Assembly (NCBI GenBank): GCA_019637805.1
Contig: JAHBVB010000001.1
Location: 881,875 to 945,874, forward strand
Length of the DNA stretch: 64,000 nucleotides
Direction of reading: 5' to 3'
Origin: Anaerolineales bacterium
GTDB lineage: Bacteria > Chloroflexota > Anaerolineae > Anaerolineales > UBA11579
Part shown: positions 36,379 to 43,385 of the stretch, in pieces
Layout of the letters: every line of letters begins with the position of its first letter
Position numbering within the stretch: position 1 is the stretch's first letter
Notes under the pieces: generated by a model
What the model saw: only the letters and a program-made list of their open reading frames with translations
The model's database searches: none
Told to the model about the DNA's origin: nothing
Translations under genes and position numbers: made by a program

Positions 36379-37889
36379 TTGCCTATAGACACATCAATAG
36401 GCCAAACGTATTTAATTCTTGCGATTATACCGTCTCTTGAGCGGGATACAGCAACCTGGTGCACCAGGTTGCGGATGATGTGTTTGTTTTGCTGGGGATT
36501 GGCCAGGAGCTTGGATTTGAGCTCTTGGCTCAGGGCCGGGATGTTGATCTGAGCCAGACCATCGGCGGATTGGAGCCTGCCTTTCTCCTGGCGGATCTGT
36601 TCCTGCAGCTGGGGTAAATGGGTTTCCAGCTGGCGGACCTCGTCGAGCATGGCGGTGCTGTGGCCCAGCTCTGCGATCGCTTTTACCAGGTTGGCGAGGC
36701 GGTTTTTGGTTGTTTGCAGATCTTTCCGCAGGCGGTTGAGGTGATGTTCGTCCTTGCCGGCGGCCAGCTTTTGGCCGACACGTGCGGTGATCTCACTGAG
36801 GTTGGCTGGCGCCAGGATCTCGTCGACGAGGGTGGAGAGAACGGCCTGCTCGAGCAGATCTGCCCGGATCATGCGGCAGCCAGGGCCGGCGACGCGGTTT
36901 TTGTTGGCCTGGCAGCGATAGTAGGAGTAGCCCTGGCTGTGATCATGGCGGTTACGACTGCGCGAGCCGACCATGCTGGTCTGGCAGTCCAGGCAGAACA
37001 CCAGGCCGGAGAGGATCAGGGAGCTGCCGAGGATGCGCGGGTGGGTGCGGTTTTTGACCCGGTCGCTGGCTAGATGGCTGATTGCTTGCACGGCGTCCCA
37101 GGTTGCCTGGTCAACGATGGGGTCGCAGTAGTTTTCCACGATGGTTTGGTTGGCGCCTTTGCCGATCACGAGGTGGCCAATGTAGAGCTGGCGGCGAAAC
37201 ATCTTTGAATAGCCATTGCGTGAGGTGTGCAGCTGCAATTTTTTGTGGATCGATTTGATGGTGGCGCCAGCGGCGCGCATGCGAAAGGCCTCGGCAACCA
37301 GGGGTGCGGTGTTTGGATCGATCACCGGCCGGTAGCCTGTGTGTTGGCTGCCGTCGCGGCGCTGGCCGACATTGACCAGCTCGCGGCGAAAGCCGATGGG
37401 GGCGCGATGCCCGGGGAGGATGCCGTATTCCCGGGCAACAAAGTGCAGACCGCGGCGAATGTCGGCGGAAAGATCCTCGCGGAAGCGCTGGCTCATCCAG
37501 TCAATGGCGGCCTCGAAGAGGCGGCCGTCGGCCCCCTCTGGGATGCTGTCGTTGAGGGAATGGATGGAGTAGCCGCGCCGGCGCAGGTCCGCTTTATAAA
37601 ATTGGGCGTCGTCGAAATCGCGGGCGAAGCGGTTGAACCTCCAGAGCACCAGACCGTGGTCTGTGCAGTCGGGCGATCGCAAATGTTGGAGCATGGCCTC
37701 AAAGGCCGCCCGGCCGACAGTGGAGCCACCAGACACGGCCTCGTCGCGAAAGATGGCGGTGAGCTGGTGGCCGCGCTGGTCGCACCATTCGCGAATGGCG
37801 GCCTCTTGCTGCTCGAGGGAGAGATCTTGTTCTGTGCCGCCGCTGTCACGCAGGTAGGCGACCAGGCGTGCGCGAGGCGGCAGGCTCAT
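36345..37889 (-). CDS. large serine recombinase (phage integrase)
   Basis: This 514-residue enzyme would integrate and excise the prophage. The resolvase domain (about 8-150) has catalytic Ser16 in YLRDSGGTEQ with the SLEQQ helix and Arg in LVLWRFNRFARD. A recombinase domain (about 165-270) follows, then a zinc ribbon (VFCLDCQTS ... YYRCQANKN ... GPGC) and a coiled coil (about 380-450). The last ten or so residues (SREVEGPAL) are translated from the host SAM-I aptamer and the stop is the aptamer's TGA. The native C-terminus in free phage is therefore probably different. It starts 4 bases after the small membrane gene. Confidence 0.93.
   Translation of the reverse strand: MSLPPRARLVAYLRDSGGTEQDLSLEQQEAAIREWCDQRGHQLTAIFRDEAVSGGSTVGRAAFEAMLQHLRSPDCTDHGLVLWRFNRFARDFDDAQFYKADLRRRGYSIHSLNDSIPEGADGRLFEAAIDWMSQRFREDLSADIRRGLHFVAREYGILPGHRAPIGFRRELVNVGQRRDGSQHTGYRPVIDPNTAPLVAEAFRMRAAGATIKSIHKKLQLHTSRNGYSKMFRRQLYIGHLVIGKGANQTIVENYCDPIVDQATWDAVQAISHLASDRVKNRTHPRILGSSLILSGLVFCLDCQTSMVGSRSRNRHDHSQGYSYYRCQANKNRVAGPGCRMIRADLLEQAVLSTLVDEILAPANLSEITARVGQKLAAGKDEHHLNRLRKDLQTTKNRLANLVKAIAELGHSTAMLDEVRQLETHLPQLQEQIRQEKGRLQSADGLAQINIPALSQELKSKLLANPQQNKHIIRNLVHQVAVSRSRDGIIARIKYVWPIDVSIGNSSREVEGPAL
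36424..36454 (-). promoter_or_regulatory. candidate promoter reading into the metH riboswitch
   Basis: A perfect TATAAT (36429 down to 36424) lies about 45 bases upstream of the SAM-I aptamer. A TTGCTG (36454-36449) is 19 bases further up. The start would be near 36417. The site lies inside the 3' end of the serine recombinase gene, so the prophage side of the junction may supply it. Confidence 0.4.
36451..36472. repeat. 22-bp perfect palindrome in integrase 3' end
   Basis: GCAACCTGGTG and CACCAGGTTGC form a gapless perfect inverted repeat about 75 bp inside the prophage end. It is within coding sequence for RNLVHQV. It could be part of attP arm sequence or an operator next to the metH-directed promoter. 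Confidence 0.75.
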
Positions 37890-37893
37890 GGCG

Positions 37894-38310
37894 CTAGTGG
37901 CAGTTGGCCAGGATGGCCAGAGCGGCGTAGTTCTGGGATAGCTGGATGACCTGGGCGCCGAAGATGGCCTCGTTGGCCATTAAGTTTTGCTGGTTGATGT
38001 TCTCGGCTCGTGTGTAGACCCCGGTTTGATAGAGGTTCTCCAGGCTGGTGATCCGACTGTTGCCCTGAAGGATCATGCTTTGGGCGGCTTCGATGGTGTC
38101 CTGGCAGGCTTCACTGGGTTTTTCGAAGACCGGCAGATACAAGCCGACTGCAATGGCGGCGAGCAGCAGGATGACGAGCACTCGATAGATTTTGTCTGAC
38201 AAGGGTTTCCTCCGCTTAGGTTTCATGTTGTGCAACAGTTCGCTGCGGTCTGCAGGATGGGTTTCCGCCCAAATGGTTGCCCAGCGCTCCCGCATCTCCG
38301 CCCGCTTCAT
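37894..38310 (-). CDS. small single-pass membrane protein in the integrase operon
   Basis: This is a 138-residue protein with a basic N-terminal third, one transmembrane helix (VLVILLLAAIAVGLYLPVF, about 44-62) and a helical C-terminal region of about 75 residues with one Cys pair (68 and 137). No family is recognised. It precedes the recombinase by 4 bases, so both come from the same SOS-type promoter. It could be a superinfection or regulatory membrane protein; that is only a guess. ATG 38310 is used; a later ATG at 38226 would leave the helix intact. Confidence 0.6.
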   Translation of the reverse strand: MKRAEMRERWATIWAETHPADRSELLHNMKPKRRKPLSDKIYRVLVILLLAAIAVGLYLPVFEKPSEACQDTIEAAQSMILQGNSRITSLENLYQTGVYTRAENINQQNLMANEAIFGAQVIQLSQNYAALAILANCH

Positions 38311-38315
38311 GCTCG

Positions 38316-38345
38316 CAGTTTAGAACGAGTGTTCTAAACTGTCAA
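38316..38345 (-). promoter_or_regulatory. integrase-operon promoter with LexA-like operator
   Basis: On the minus strand TTGACA (38345-38340) and TAAACT (38322-38317) are 17 bases apart. An 11-bp inverted repeat, CAGTTTAGAAC/GTTCTAAACTG around a 4-base centre (38316-38341), overlaps the whole promoter. Its core GAAC-N4-GTTC is the Gram-positive-type LexA/SOS box. Binding would block transcription of the membrane gene and recombinase. Confidence 0.7.
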
Positions 38346-38353
38346 GAGGGCTG

Positions 38354-38758
38354 TCATGGGGTTGATTTGCCTTTGCGTTTCTCGCGCAGGCGGGCCAGCT
38401 CTAGTTCTGCGCGCTCCAGGAGCTCAGCGCGCTCTTCGTCGCTGGCAGCCTGGTCAAAGATGTGCAGCCATTGGCGCTCGTCGTCGCTGATCTCGCCGCG
38501 GGCCGGCAGGACGCCGGCTTTGTCAAATACGAGCTCGGGCGGCACATCGAAGGCGCGGGCGATCTCTTTTAGGGCCTCGGGGCCAGGTCTGCGCAGTCCG
38601 GAGAGCAGCCTTGAAATATGTGTCTGGGAGATTTGTGTGCGCCTGGCCAGGTAGACAGCAGTCCAACCACGCTCGGAGAGCTGGGCCTGAAGCCAAGTGG
38701 AGAAAGACCGGTCGGTTGCCATAAGGTGAGAGAAAGATACCTGCAGGTTAGTTGCCAT
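38354..38758 (-). CDS. XRE-family repressor (CI-like)
   Basis: This is a 134-residue protein with a helix-turn-helix of the XRE/CI type (WTAVYLARRTQISQTHISRL with LLSGLRRPGPEALKEIA) at about 30-70, followed by a short acidic helical tail. It is divergent from a Cro-sized gene across a 76-bp region with palindromes, the layout of a lysogeny switch. There is no peptidase domain, so it could not self-cleave in an SOS response. The start is probably ATG 38758; a minus-strand TATATT 10-15 bases upstream implies a very short or absent leader. Confidence 0.8.
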   Translation of the reverse strand: MATNLQVSFSHLMATDRSFSTWLQAQLSERGWTAVYLARRTQISQTHISRLLSGLRRPGPEALKEIARAFDVPPELVFDKAGVLPARGEISDDERQWLHIFDQAASDEERAELLERAELELARLREKRKGKSTP

Positions 38759-38767
38759 GGGGTTTCT

Positions 38768-38821
38768 AATATATGCCTATTGACATATTTTGCCGGGTAA
38801 TGTATATTGCCAATTGGCAAT
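38768..38821. promoter_or_regulatory. divergent lysogeny-switch promoters and operators
   Basis: The rightward promoter is TTGACA (38780-38785), 17 bases, TATATT (38803-38808). A 16-bp perfect palindrome ATTGCCAATTGGCAAT (38806-38821) covers its -10 and start. A degenerate copy ATGCCTATTGACAT (38773-38786), 10 of 14 positions shared with the palindrome core, covers the rightward -35 and the leftward -10 (minus TATATT, 38773-38768). Repressor and Cro would compete here. Confidence 0.75.
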
Positions 38822-38834
38822 AGGAGAAGACCAC

Positions 38835-39080
38835 ATGGCATATGGACAACAAGCAAAAGCTGCCTTGGTTGAGTGGGCAGAAGCGAACGGCGTAACGCCG
38901 GCCGAATTCCGTGAGAAGACGGGCTGTAGCTACATGCATGCGTGGAAGCTCCTTCGCGGTAACAAGTTCCCTACTAAAGACACAGTCGCCCGCCTGTTGG
39001 CGGCGTATGGCCCGGCGCCGGCGCAGCTGGTGTCTGATGCGCTACAGGGCGTTGGGCCGGCCGTGCAGCAAAAACCCTAG
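38835..39080 (+). CDS. Cro-like small DNA-binding protein
   Basis: This is an 81-residue protein with a helix-turn-helix-like core (TPAEFREKTGCSYMHAWKLL with RGNKFPTKDTVARLLAAYG) at about 20-60. It is the first gene of the rightward early transcript, with AGGAGAAG 6 bases before ATG 38835, directly behind the operator-covered promoter. Size and position fit a Cro-type repressor opposing the divergent CI-like protein. A weak terminator follows, so expression of downstream genes may need read-through. Confidence 0.7.
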   Translation: MAYGQQAKAALVEWAEANGVTPAEFREKTGCSYMHAWKLLRGNKFPTKDTVARLLAAYGPAPAQLVSDALQGVGPAVQQKP

Positions 39081-39085
39081 CACGG

Positions 39086-39108
39086 AACTCTCAATCGTTG
39101 GAGTTTTT
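39086..39108 (+). terminator. weak intrinsic terminator after the Cro-like gene
   Basis: AACTC-T-CAA pairs with TTG-GAGTT around TCG with one bulged base, followed by TTTT. This is the place where an early antiterminator would act. Confidence 0.5.
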
Positions 39109-39130
39109 AGCCGTAAGGCGAGGAGGAATG

Positions 39131-39529
39131 ATGTCTAGCAGTACGCAGACCCCTATCTACACGACCCCATTGGAGCAGTTGATCAGGACCCGAATTGAGG
39201 AAAAACGGGAGAACCGAACAGTGGGGGCGCAAGTCGGCCGCAGTGAGCTGACCATGGCAGTGATTGCCTGGTTCGAGGTGGAGCTGGGCGTGAGCCTAAC
39301 CCCTGGGCTGACGCTGAGGTTGATCGGCGCCGATTTGGACATGTTCCATGTGGAGATCCATCTAGGTCCGGGCGCACTGGTGCGCAGTGAGCATTGTTAT
39401 CGCTACTCGGGCGGCGGCATGGGTGCCGCGTCCCAAATTCGATGGATCGGCATCTCGACCCAATACGGCCGCGGCTTGTTCGGCGATTTCGTCGATGCGG
39501 CCGCGTTTGCGATGGCGGGAGTGCGATGA
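39131..39529 (+). CDS. uncharacterised phage early protein
   Basis: The product is 132 residues with no recognised domain. An N-terminal helix (TPLEQLIRTRIEEKRENRTVG) is followed by a beta-rich part with LTLRLIGADLDMFHVEIHLG. Ribosome-binding AGGAGG (39121-39126) is 4 bases from ATG 39131; the ATG at 39128 is too close. The stop overlaps the tyrosine recombinase ATG, suggesting coupled expression. Function unknown. Confidence 0.6.
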   Translation: MSSSTQTPIYTTPLEQLIRTRIEEKRENRTVGAQVGRSELTMAVIAWFEVELGVSLTPGLTLRLIGADLDMFHVEIHLGPGALVRSEHCYRYSGGGMGAASQIRWIGISTQYGRGLFGDFVDAAAFAMAGVR

Positions 39530-40440
39530 GCCCGGCCTGGAGTATTGACTTTGCCGCGTTCCTGCGGGAGCGTGAGGACCGGAGCGAGCGCACATTGGCG
39601 GCGTACTGCGGTGCGCTGCGGATCTTCGCCGCCTGGTTTGAGGCAGCGTACGGCCGGCCGTTTGCGCCGGCCGAGCTGACGGCCCGCGATGTGCGGGCCT
39701 ATCGCCACGAGTTGCAAGAGGTGCGCGGCCTGGCCGCCTCGACGATCAACGTGGCCCTGGCAGCGCTGAGAGCGCTGGCGCGCTGGGCGATGGCCAGCGG
39801 CGCCTTGACGAGCAACCCGGCGGCCAGTGTGGCCTTTGTGGAGCCGCCGCCGGCGGAGCCGCGCTGGATGACGCGCGGGGAGCTGAGCCGGCTGTTGGCC
39901 GAGTATGAGCGGGCGATCCATGATGCGGCGGCCCGCGGCGCCCAGGAGCGGCAGAGCCAGGCGACGCGTGACCTGGCGGCGGTGGCCTTGATGGCCGGGG
40001 CCGGCCTGCGGGTATCTGAGGCCTGCGCCCTGGACCTGAGCGATGTGCAGCTGGGCGAGCGCAGCGGCCAGGCGATGGTGCGTTTTGGCAAGGGGCGCCG
40101 GCAACGCCGCGTGCCGCTGAGTGCCGAGGTGCGCCAGGCGCTGGACAGTTGGATCCAGCTGCGCGGGGATGCGGATGGGCCGTTGTTGCTGGCCCAGCGT
40201 GGCGGCCGCCTGGGCCCGCGTCAGGTGGAGCGGGTGTTCGAGGAGCGCGCCCGGCGGGCGCGGCTGGAGGGCTATACACCTCACTCGCTGAGGCATACGT
40301 TTGTCAAGCGGGTGGTGGAGGCCAGCGACCTGGCCACGGCCAAAGAACTGGCCGGCCACCGGCAGATCCGCACGACGGCGCGCTATGCGGCGCCGAGCAA
40401 GCAGGAGCTGGCGGCGGCGGCTGAGGGGGTGCTGCTGTGA
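39526..40440 (+). CDS. tyrosine recombinase (XerC/D-like)
   Basis: This is a 304-residue site-specific recombinase with an N-terminal SAM-like core-binding domain (about 5-95) and a C-terminal catalytic domain. The full catalytic set is visible: Arg162 (GLRVSEA), Lys189 (FGKGRR), His253 and Arg256 (HSLRH), His278 (GHRQ) and nucleophile Tyr287 (TARYAAPS). GGGAG lies before ATG 39526. Because the prophage already has a serine integrase, this enzyme may resolve multimers or act in replication rather than integrate the phage; that is inference. Confidence 0.9.
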   Translation: MSPAWSIDFAAFLREREDRSERTLAAYCGALRIFAAWFEAAYGRPFAPAELTARDVRAYRHELQEVRGLAASTINVALAALRALARWAMASGALTSNPAASVAFVEPPPAEPRWMTRGELSRLLAEYERAIHDAAARGAQERQSQATRDLAAVALMAGAGLRVSEACALDLSDVQLGERSGQAMVRFGKGRRQRRVPLSAEVRQALDSWIQLRGDADGPLLLAQRGGRLGPRQVERVFEERARRARLEGYTPHSLRHTFVKRVVEASDLATAKELAGHRQIRTTARYAAPSKQELAAAAEGVLL

Positions 40441-40802
40441 GTCGCTGGAGCGGGCTGCACCCGCATGCCCGGCACGCCCGCCGGCGAGCCAAGCAGCGCT
40501 ATGGCGCCAGCGCGGCGGATGTGAGAACGCTGGAGGGCTGCATCCACATGGAGGCGGGGATCGTGCGCCGCCTGCAGCAGAGCCACAACCGGATGCTGTA
40601 CGAGATCCGGGCGCTGGGGCGCAGCTGGTATGCAATCTATTCGCGGCGCAGCCAGCTGATCGTGACGCTGCTGGCGCCGCAGGATGGCGAGCGGCTGTTT
40701 GCGCGGGCGGAGGAGACCCCGCGCTGTGAGATCTGCGGGTGCATGCTGGCCAATGTGCGCAATAAGCGCTGGTGCACGGTGTGCTGGCAGGAGCGCCGGT
40801 GA
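40437..40802 (+). CDS. small Cys-rich protein (CxxC zinc-binding type)
   Basis: This is a 121-residue basic protein whose last 30 residues contain CEICGC and CTVCW, a four-Cys zinc-ribbon-like arrangement. The N-terminal part is Arg/His-rich and helical, compatible with nucleic-acid binding. GTG 40437 overlaps the recombinase stop by 4 bases. It opens a run of small translation-coupled genes. No family recognised. Confidence 0.6.
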   Translation: MSRWSGLHPHARHARRRAKQRYGASAADVRTLEGCIHMEAGIVRRLQQSHNRMLYEIRALGRSWYAIYSRRSQLIVTLLAPQDGERLFARAEETPRCEICGCMLANVRNKRWCTVCWQERR

Positions 40803-40975
40803 GCCGAGTGCTGGAGTTCGACCTGGTGGTGGAAGTGCTGCCGCTGCCGGCGGAGCGGACGGCCGCCTGGGAGGCGGCGATGCAGGCGCTGGCGGAGTTG
40901 ATCGTAACGGCGGCGATGGCGGCCGGGGAGCAACCGGATGGCGAGACCGTCGAACCAGCGCACGCGGCGGCGTGA
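40799..40975 (+). CDS. small coupled ORF, 58 residues
   Basis: A 58-residue helical, acidic, Ala-rich product starts at GTG within the upstream stop (GTGA overlap) and overlaps the next ATG by 38 bases. It begins VSRVLEFDLVVEVLPLP. The tight coupling on both sides supports it being translated; no domain is recognised. Confidence 0.4.
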   Translation: MSRVLEFDLVVEVLPLPAERTAAWEAAMQALAELIVTAAMAAGEQPDGETVEPAHAAA

Positions 40976-41168
40976 CCGCATCGAGGAGGTGCGCTTCGCG
41001 CTGGGCACCCTGGCCGGCCATTTGCGGATGGTGCGCCTGCGGCTGGAGCAGGCCCGCCGGGTGCCGGGGTTGAGCGCGGTGCTGGGGCCGGGCTTGGATG
41101 CGGCCGACAAGATGGATGCGGCGCTGGCCCGGGCCGGAGCGGCGCTTAAGAAGTTGGAGCAGGAATAG
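40938..41168 (+). CDS. small helical protein, 76 residues
   Basis: A basic N-terminus (MARPSNQRTRRRDRIEEV) and a predicted coiled-coil/helical remainder make up 76 residues. GGAG lies 7 bases before the ATG. It overlaps the preceding ORF out of frame. It could be a DNA-associated accessory protein; no family is recognised. Confidence 0.5.
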   Translation: MARPSNQRTRRRDRIEEVRFALGTLAGHLRMVRLRLEQARRVPGLSAVLGPGLDAADKMDAALARAGAALKKLEQE

Positions 41169-41270
41169 GTGCTGGGTAGTCGGCCGGCCATCAGCCCGGA
41201 GTTGCGCCGAGGCTGGGTTGGTGGTTGGCCGACTGTGCGGCACAGGCTGCACAGAGGACAGGAGGCTGAG

Positions 41271-41624
41271 ATGCAGGTGATCGAGGCGACAGCGCGGCTG
41301 ACCAGTGAGCGGCATGCGCAGGTGCTGAGCCCGGAAGGCCGGTTGTTGGGCTACCGGGCGCGCATTGATTGGGCGGCCGGCCCGCGGCTGAGCCGGCGCA
41401 AGTTCAGCCGGGCGCGGGCGGCGGCGCTGTACCAGCGCCAGTTGCTGGTGCGCTATGAGGATCTGCGGGCCGCGGCGGGGCTGGGCGCGTTCAAGGTCTA
41501 CCTGGTGTGGGGCAGCGGCTACCGCTTGCTGCGCCGGCGGATGCGCTCGCGGGCGGAGGCCGAGCAGTACAGCTGGGCAGTGCCGTTGCGGTTGGGGCGG
41601 CTGAAGGCGGTGGCTGAGCCATGA
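41271..41624 (+). CDS. uncharacterised small basic protein
   Basis: This is a 117-residue basic protein with many Arg, helical in the middle (SRRKFSRARAAALYQRQLLV). ATG 41271 has AGGAGG 5 bases upstream; a GTG at 41169 would lengthen it through a stretch with no coding signal. Its stop overlaps the next ATG (ATGA). Function unknown. Confidence 0.5.
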   Translation: MQVIEATARLTSERHAQVLSPEGRLLGYRARIDWAAGPRLSRRKFSRARAAALYQRQLLVRYEDLRAAAGLGAFKVYLVWGSGYRLLRRRMRSRAEAEQYSWAVPLRLGRLKAVAEP

Positions 41625-42052
41625 TCTGCGAGTATTGCGGCCGGCGGCCAACCCGCCAGGAGCAGGAGTTCTGCCGAGGCTGCGGTGCGCCGGTGGTGGC
41701 GGCTGAGCTGCGCGTAGAGGTCCGCCAGAGTAGGGAGTACCTGGTCTGGTCCGTTGAGCGTCTGGCGGCGTTGATGGTCGAGCCGGTGGGTCCCGACTCC
41801 ATTGGCCAAGAAGCTCTTATGTACAAAGGCCGACTAATGAGCGAGCTGAGCAAGGAAGAGTTGCGCAGTGCGTTCGAGTCGCCAGATCGGCCAGCATTCA
41901 TTCTCCCTCCCGATGCTTATCGGTTTGTGAAGGAGATCGAGCGCCAGCTGGAGAGAGGCGAGGCGGAGCAAGGGCCGCCCATTGGAGTGATCACGTACTC
42001 GCTGCCCAGGTCCCTTTGGCAGCGGTTTTGGGATTGGCTGAGGGGTTGGTAA
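41621..42052 (+). CDS. zinc-ribbon protein with C-terminal amphipathic tail
   Basis: The 143-residue protein starts with CEYCGRRPTRQEQEFCRGCG, a compact zinc ribbon of the type found in small nucleic-acid or membrane-associated bacterial proteins. A helical region and a C-terminal Trp-rich helix (SLWQRFWDWLRGW) follow, which could bind a membrane. ATG overlaps the previous stop by 4 bases. Role unknown. Confidence 0.55.
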   Translation: MICEYCGRRPTRQEQEFCRGCGAPVVAAELRVEVRQSREYLVWSVERLAALMVEPVGPDSIGQEALMYKGRLMSELSKEELRSAFESPDRPAFILPPDAYRFVKEIERQLERGEAEQGPPIGVITYSLPRSLWQRFWDWLRGW

Positions 42053-42124
42053 GCGCCAGGCCAAAAAACTGGAACCCCCAGTCGACCTGGGACTGGAAAC
42101 ACCCCTAGAAACGAGGTCAGAAAC

Positions 42125-42646
42125 ATGTCAGAAATTGTTGTGCAGGGCAAACCCTCATCGCCCTACCGGGCCTATAAAGAACTGGCCCCCCAGGCCCCAT
42201 TTGCCCTTAGGGAGCTGATCGCCGCGCTGGGCTATCCGGTGGAGGAGAAGGCGGGTGGGGCGGTGTACGTTGCTGTGGAAACGCTGGGCCAGATCGCCGA
42301 GGAGTTGAGCGAGATGGTGGGCCAGAGCCCAGCTTGGGGTTGGCGCTATTTGCATGGAGTGCTGAATCAGAAGCAGGCGGCCTCGGCCAAGCTGACCCAG
42401 GCGATCTTCGCCTGGGGGGCGGTGGTGGACGGGATGCCGGCGGTGATGGCCAATACGCAGGATGTGGTGGTGCGGGCCCAGCCCGGGCAGCTGCACCCGG
42501 GGGCGGTGGTGCTGGCGGCCAGCCGGCGCTGCCGGACCTGCCGGGTGGCGTTTGTGCCGCGGGTGCCGTGGCAGCGGTGGTGCACGTCGAAGTGCAGAGG
42601 CAGGTCAGAGGGCGGAGGTGTGAAGTTGGAGGTGGGCGGTGGCTGA
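42125..42646 (+). CDS. uncharacterised phage protein with C-terminal CxxC zinc motif
   Basis: This is a 173-residue protein with a helical N-terminal two thirds and a C-terminal CRTCRVAFVPRVPWQRWCTSKC, a treble-clef or HNH-like zinc site without a visible HNH catalytic triad. A GAGG site lies upstream of ATG 42125. The 72-base gap before it has two ACTGGAA direct repeats (about 42068 and 42104 region). It may be DNA-binding; no firm family. Confidence 0.5.
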   Translation: MSEIVVQGKPSSPYRAYKELAPQAPFALRELIAALGYPVEEKAGGAVYVAVETLGQIAEELSEMVGQSPAWGWRYLHGVLNQKQAASAKLTQAIFAWGAVVDGMPAVMANTQDVVVRAQPGQLHPGAVVLAASRRCRTCRVAFVPRVPWQRWCTSKCRGRSEGGGVKLEVGGG

Positions 42647-42914
42647 GGCATTTACGGACGCTGAATTGGTTGATGCTGAGCTGAAGTCGCGGCTTTCCCC
42701 GAGCACCTACGATCTGGTGTGCAAATGGCGGAATGAGGCGGAGCGCTGGCCCAGCGTGTGGGCGAGGAGAACAAGGCTTTTTGCTTGCGGCTGCAGCAGC
42801 ACGCGGATTGAGGTTTACCGACTGCGGGAAGATTTGGCGCTGTGCCCCGCTCATCAGTCGCCGCTGGTTAGCGCTTCGGAGCATAAAGAATATGGGCAAG
42901 GCGGGCCAAGGTGA
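42639..42914 (+). CDS. small phage protein, 91 residues
   Basis: This is a 91-residue product starting at GTG with GGAGG 7 bases upstream, overlapping the previous stop by 8 bases. It contains three Cys (FACGCSS and LCPAHQ). The N-terminal part is acidic and helical. Function not recognised; kept because of the ribosome-binding site and coupling. Confidence 0.45.
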   Translation: MAEAFTDAELVDAELKSRLSPSTYDLVCKWRNEAERWPSVWARRTRLFACGCSSTRIEVYRLREDLALCPAHQSPLVSASEHKEYGQGGPR

Positions 42915-42976
42915 CCCGGCGCCGGCTGTTCGCTATCGGCTTCACCATCGGGCTGGGGCAGTTGTATGGCTCCTGA
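42911..42976 (+). CDS. possible 21-residue coupled micro-ORF
   Basis: GTG within the upstream stop (GTGA) opens a 21-codon frame encoding a basic then hydrophobic peptide (RRRLFAIGFTIGLGQLYGS). Its stop lies 11 bases inside the next gene, whose own ribosome-binding site is poor. It could exist to couple translation. Weak evidence. Confidence 0.25.
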   Translation: MTRRRLFAIGFTIGLGQLYGS

Positions 42977-43385
42977 GTTGGTGCCGGCGCCGCTGGCCGG
43001 GTTGGAGATCCGCTTCTCCCGCGAGCAGCAGCGCTATTACCTGGCCAATCGTTGGGTGATCGGCCGCCATGTGTATGGCGGTGCCTATTCACAGAGCTGG
43101 ACGGAGGCGGACAGGCGCGCCTGGCTGGAGGGATTGCTGGCCATGTGCCTGTTTGACGTGCGCGCAGATCTCTATCGGCTGCAGCCAGTGGTCAGCGATC
43201 TGGCGTTCCGGGCCGTGGTGGCTTCCCTGGGCTCCCTGCTGCATAAGACGACAATCACGGTGATGCTGGCGGAGCTGGAGGCGCAGGTGGCCTTGTGGTG
43301 CCAGTTGGAGTATGCCGACTTGAAGCTGGCGGACCTGTCGGTGTTCAGTCCCTGGCACGGCGTGGATAAAGGACGGGGCGCATGA
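42966..43385 (+). CDS. uncharacterised phage protein, 139 residues
   Basis: This protein is helical and mostly hydrophobic-amphipathic, with YYLANRWVIGRHVYGG near residue 24 and no Cys motif or membrane helix. It ends the run of small coupled genes before a 292-base structured gap. No family recognised. Confidence 0.5.
   Translation: MAPELVPAPLAGLEIRFSREQQRYYLANRWVIGRHVYGGAYSQSWTEADRRAWLEGLLAMCLFDVRADLYRLQPVVSDLAFRAVVASLGSLLHKTTITVMLAELEAQVALWCQLEYADLKLADLSVFSPWHGVDKGRGA

Noticed and set aside
42053-42124. Promoter or operator based on two ACTGGAA direct repeats
   Set aside because: The repeat is only 7 bases and no -35/-10 pair is convincing.
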